Assembly: GCA_014523485.1 (NCBI GenBank)
Contig: JAATVK010000166.1
Location: 1 to 17,050 of the forward strand
Length of the DNA stretch: 17,050 nt
Source of the DNA: Nitrososphaerales archaeon TH5894
Lineage (GTDB): Archaea > Thermoproteota > Nitrososphaeria > Nitrososphaerales > Nitrososphaeraceae
Direction of reading: 5' to 3'
Shown in pieces: positions 14,208 to 17,050 of this stretch. The notes beneath the pieces are model-generated. The model was not told where the DNA came from. It searched no databases and worked only from the letters and a program-made list of their open reading frames with translations. Every line of letters begins with the position of its first letter. The stretch's first letter is position 1. A program made the translations under genes and the position numbers.

Positions 14208-15251
14208 TTGCGGACTTTTAATGATCAAGAAGATGAAATAGAATTTTCGTCTATTTTTCCATTTAGAATTAGTCATATCTCACCTTCTAGTGCTAGTTAT
14301 ATTAAACATATAAATAAAAATAACATCTATAATTACGATAGCTCTAATTTTGATTCTTCATTTAAAATCTTTACAGAGCAGCTTTTAAAAGAACCTTTTC
14401 ACTTTGAACCTAATAACTATCAATCAGGTTATGCTATTCCTTCTATTTTAAATCAAGTTGTGGTAGTTCCTTATTATGAAATTATTGATGGAAACATAAT
14501 TCAGAATGTAACTGGTAAAGAAAAATTAGGCACAGTCACTAAACAGACTACAACCATTAAAGCTCAAAAGTTAAAGTATATTATTGATGCAAGTACATTT
14601 GCAAATAGTAAAATAATTTTAGTTTGTAAAGTTAAAACTGTAGACCAAGCTCGTGACTTCCTTGCAGACTATTTAAAAATTATAGGATTTGTGGAAATTA
14701 ATGAGAATTGGGATTTTGTATATAATGAGTCAGATTCTATTATGCAGCAATTACTTCTCTCACTTTATGATTATTGGCCTACAAACGAAAGTCAGACAAC
14801 TTCTATAAAAATAGGAGGTAAAACAATCTCAGCTAATTATTCAGGAAGAGGAAAGTACGATTTAAGGTTAGAAGAGGTTAATGATGAAATAAAAAACCGT
14901 ATTATTAATGGTGACCACATAGAAAATATTACACTTAAACCACCAATAGGCATAGCAGGAATTAAATTCAGAAAGTCTGTACCAAAGATTAGTATAAATG
15001 ATCAAGGAGTTATCAGTTGCAGAGCAAATATTAACTATGAAAATTTTGTCATAATAAAGTGGTTTATTGAAGAAACTATCAATATAATAAAACAACTATA
15101 TAAAGTCAAACAACCAAAAGCATCATATATCAAAATTGAAGACTTTATCACCCAAGAAATAGCTCATGTCACAGATTCGAAACTCCCAATTTATGATAAT
15201 TCATTAAAAATTAATAATAATGAAAAGATTCTCAGAGGAAGGAATGATTGA
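14208..15251 (+). CDS. Unassigned 347-aa protein of the nuclease-helicase cluster
   Basis: I do not recognise a family. The protein is soluble, without signal peptide or membrane helix. Visible pieces are a polar N-terminus (1-70), a beta-rich middle with YAIPSILNQVVVVPYYEI (about 76-93), and LKYIIDASTFANSKIILVCKV (about 124-144). Further on are a helical stretch around YNESDSIMQQLLLSLYDYW (about 171-189) and a C-terminal half with PPIGIAGIKF (about 246-255). No nuclease, ATPase or zinc motif is evident. The TTG start follows GGAG (14193-14196) by 11 nt, and only GAA separates it from the previous stop. Its TGA overlaps the next gene's TTG. Tight packing suggests a subunit made in fixed ratio with the nuclease and helicase. 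Confidence 0.75.
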   Translation: MRTFNDQEDEIEFSSIFPFRISHISPSSASYIKHINKNNIYNYDSSNFDSSFKIFTEQLLKEPFHFEPNNYQSGYAIPSILNQVVVVPYYEIIDGNIIQNVTGKEKLGTVTKQTTTIKAQKLKYIIDASTFANSKIILVCKVKTVDQARDFLADYLKIIGFVEINENWDFVYNESDSIMQQLLLSLYDYWPTNESQTTSIKIGGKTISANYSGRGKYDLRLEEVNDEIKNRIINGDHIENITLKPPIGIAGIKFRKSVPKISINDQGVISCRANINYENFVIIKWFIEETINIIKQLYKVKQPKASYIKIEDFITQEIAHVTDSKLPIYDNSLKINNNEKILRGRND

Positions 15252-16933
15252 TCAATAATCATTCAAAATGGGATTTCAATCCTAATAATATACTTAATAC
15301 AAATAATATCAAGAATGTTGATTCAGATTATCAGGTTCTTAATTTTAATTCTTCAAATAAAAATGTTCCCAAGCTAGATAGGTTTCATAAAGATATTGAC
15401 AATGATTATACTTTAACTTCCAAAGATGTTATAAGAAAAATAAATCCATTAGTACTTCCTAGGATAAGTGCCATAGCTAATATAGGCCTCTGTGAGCGGG
15501 CAGCTTATAATATCTCTTTCTTTGGCATGGAATCAGATAATAATTTTACTGCTGAAGGAGTAATAGGTAATGCAATTCATAGAATCACTTTAAGATCTAT
15601 AATGGAGATTACAGAATCATTAAAAAATGGTAGTAATAATACCATCAATTCTTCTACAAATATTGCCACAAAAAAATCTAAAGCTAAAGAAATTTTTCTT
15701 AGGAATGCGGAAAGAGATATCAAAATCAATTGGAAACGTTTTATGCTTTCTAATATAGAAAATCCTTTACCTTCTATCCTAGATGATTTGGAAGTTAGAG
15801 CTGAAAGATTAGTGCATCAGTTATTTGCAAAAGAGGAAGAGGAAGAGAACAAGCAAATCATTTTTAGACCCGAATTTACAATTCGTAATATAAAAATTCC
15901 ACTCGAAGGGAGACTCGATTTAGTTAAAATTAAGCTTTCGAATAAACAAAGAGAAAAAGGAAGTAAGAACTATAATGGAATTGAACATTTAAATTCATAT
16001 GTAACTGCAGAAGATTTAGTTAATTTAGAAAAAGAATCAGTAGAAATAGTACAAATAAAAACAGGCAATTATCGACCAAGAACTACTATTTGGAATCTTC
16101 AGGCAGATGCTGAGGCTCTTTTACTCATGCAAACATTAAATCTCAAAGAACCTCCTAAATATACATGGCAATTTGCTGATAAAGATGGTAATAGAAAAAA
16201 ATTTGATTTTACAAAAGTATACAAAGTAATAGACAAATATATACAAATTTGGAAGTCTGAGGTCTCTCCACAAATTACTGGTTTTTGTCCTAAATGCCCA
16301 TTGCGAGAAGGATGCTTAAATTGGGCATTTGTTGGTAATAATGCATTAACAGAAGATGAAAGAATAAAAAGAAACATAGAATTTCGTCTTTCGAAAAGAA
16401 TAAGGGAAGAGGTTTCACTTGATGATCGATGGAAGGCATATGTAGTTTTACAATCGGCAGAGAAAAGACAAAGGGAAGGATATGCCATTACAAATTTGTA
16501 TATTGATATCTCCTCAATTGATGCGGAGAAACAAAAAATAACTTTGCTAGGTGATGAATATTTTGGTCAATTCTTAGATTTTAGTGTAGGTGAACATGTG
16601 ACTATTTCTGATGGTACTCCAAATTTAGGAAGTAATCCTAATGCAGTTATAAGAGCAATTGATATCGATAGAAAATCAATCACACTAGAATTTTACAGAG
16701 ATGATTTGTATTATCTTTTGTACGATAACAGAGATAAATCACCTCTTACTATTGATAGATTTAATTTTAGTAGTGGATTAATATCAATGAAATTTCTTGA
16801 TAGTTTCTTTAGACTATCTTCCTATGCTGATGATTTAGTATTAAAGAAAAGAAGTTTTAGGCAAGAAGAGCAGAATATTATAGATATGAAAAGAAGGGGA
16901 TTACTTAATATGAATAGACTGTTATCAAAATGA
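15248..16933 (+). CDS. Dna2/Cas4-type PD-(D/E)XK nuclease with Fe-S signature and helicase-like C-terminal domain
   Basis: A 561-aa protein. After a disordered Asn-rich start (1-60) comes a RecB/Cas4/Dna2-type nuclease: GLCERAAYN (80-88), H111 in VIGNAIHRI, D224 in LEGRLDLVKI, Q269 and K271 in VEIVQIKTG, and Q285 in WNLQADAEALL. Four cysteines, C82, C347, C350 and C356 (CPKCPLREGC), match the Fe-S cluster arrangement of Dna2, AddB and Cas4. Beyond this, a charged helix (about 370-410) leads to a beta-rich part (412-485; FSVGEHVTISDG, NAVIRAIDIDRKSITLEFY) and a final helical tail. That layout resembles the stalk and 1B barrel of SF1B helicases. It starts at TTG behind AGAGGAAGG and overlaps the neighbours on both sides by 4 nt. 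Probably cuts single-stranded DNA with the helicase encoded next. Confidence 0.85.
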   Translation: MINNHSKWDFNPNNILNTNNIKNVDSDYQVLNFNSSNKNVPKLDRFHKDIDNDYTLTSKDVIRKINPLVLPRISAIANIGLCERAAYNISFFGMESDNNFTAEGVIGNAIHRITLRSIMEITESLKNGSNNTINSSTNIATKKSKAKEIFLRNAERDIKINWKRFMLSNIENPLPSILDDLEVRAERLVHQLFAKEEEEENKQIIFRPEFTIRNIKIPLEGRLDLVKIKLSNKQREKGSKNYNGIEHLNSYVTAEDLVNLEKESVEIVQIKTGNYRPRTTIWNLQADAEALLLMQTLNLKEPPKYTWQFADKDGNRKKFDFTKVYKVIDKYIQIWKSEVSPQITGFCPKCPLREGCLNWAFVGNNALTEDERIKRNIEFRLSKRIREEVSLDDRWKAYVVLQSAEKRQREGYAITNLYIDISSIDAEKQKITLLGDEYFGQFLDFSVGEHVTISDGTPNLGSNPNAVIRAIDIDRKSITLEFYRDDLYYLLYDNRDKSPLTIDRFNFSSGLISMKFLDSFFRLSSYADDLVLKKRSFRQEEQNIIDMKRRGLLNMNRLLSK

Positions 16934-17050
16934 ATACTGGTCGAAAGTTTCCATCCTTTGATGGAATTGAAAATTTTGAGCAAAAGACAGCAAGATATAG
17001 AATAAATTCAGAAAAAACAGTTCCTGTCACCGGACCCCCTGGTACGGGAA
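16930..17050 (+). CDS. SF1B (Dna2/Upf1-like) helicase, N-terminal fragment cut by window end
   Basis: Only 40 codons are visible. The ATG overlaps the nuclease stop as ATGA. The reading frame gives ENFEQKTARYRI, fitting the Q motif, and then VPVTGPPGTG at the window edge, the Walker A of motif I. A Q motif about 15-20 residues before a GPPGTGK loop is typical of SF1B helicases of the Dna2/Upf1/NAM7 group. In such proteins the stalk and 1B barrel lie just N-terminal to this point; here they appear to be encoded in the preceding gene. AAA+ proteins can also carry GPPGTGK, so the class is an inference until the rest is seen. No ribosome-binding site of its own is visible, consistent with translational re-initiation. 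Confidence 0.7.
   Translation, partial: MNTGRKFPSFDGIENFEQKTARYRINSEKTVPVTGPPGTG

Noticed and set aside
16099..16488. 129-codon minus-strand frame
   Set aside because: Antisense shadow of the nuclease gene, whose motifs are clear on the + strand.
15248..16933. Interpretation of the nuclease as a CRISPR Cas4
   Set aside because: The nuclease core and four cysteines are Cas4-like, but the protein is much longer, has a helicase-like C-terminal domain, and no CRISPR array or other cas gene is present in the window.

Overview
The window looks like a piece of chromosome from an ammonia-oxidising archaeon of the Nitrososphaerota (Thaumarchaeota), probably a soil Nitrososphaera/Nitrosocosmicus-type lineage. 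The case is cumulative: very AT-rich DNA with long gene-poor spacers, TATA-box promoters with short or no leaders, and frequent TTG/GTG starts. The gene content also fits: a SUI1/aIF1 protein, a one-domain winged-helix regulator of the archaeal HTH_45 type, a PsbP-like secreted protein, a membrane-anchored blue-copper protein, a receiver-only response regulator and a CorA-type transporter. No rRNA, convincing tRNA, CRISPR array or complete insertion sequence was seen.

Left part (1-7.1 kb), loosely packed. A small ORF or gene remnant (47-202, -) is followed by a PH-like/SHOCT protein (569-1246, -), a single-domain response regulator (1888-2253, -), a PsbP-like exported protein (3287-3904, +), a small HTH regulator (4545-4805, -) and a cupredoxin (5013-5732, +). 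The spacers carry structure: two adjacent hairpins at 1636-1721, an 80-nt hairpin at 4057-4136, a weaker one at 5954-5997, and three copies of a 13-nt motif at 2617-2935. The first three inverted repeats share an ATAGCCT/AGGCTAT core.

Middle part (7.1-12.7 kb), housekeeping and stress genes. It holds a CorA magnesium/cobalt transporter broken by two compensating frame changes (7122-8069), thioredoxin (8201-8542, -), an aIF1/SUI1 protein (8676-8960, -) and a larger winged-helix regulator with a probably leaderless mRNA (9216-9956, -). An HtrA/Deg serine protease without a signal peptide follows (10076-11062, -), with a 32-aa ORF overlapping its TTG start (11059-11157, -). Then come a 60-aa acidic protein (11369-11551, -) and a nitroreductase (12168-12668, +).

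Right part (12.97 kb to the edge), the most interesting. Four + strand genes are packed with gaps or overlaps of 3-4 nt. They are an Orc1/Cdc6-like AAA+ ATPase with a C-terminal winged helix and an Arg in place of the Walker A Lys, a 347-aa protein I cannot assign, a Dna2/Cas4-type PD-(D/E)XK nuclease with a four-Cys Fe-S signature and a C-terminal domain like the stalk and barrel of SF1B helicases, and the start of an SF1B (Dna2/Upf1-like) helicase cut by the window end. The nuclease and helicase together look like one Dna2-type nuclease-helicase split into two translationally coupled chains. The cluster is plausibly a DNA-end processing or repair machine, or a genome-defence system, loaded or regulated by the ATPase. 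The sequence alone cannot decide between these.
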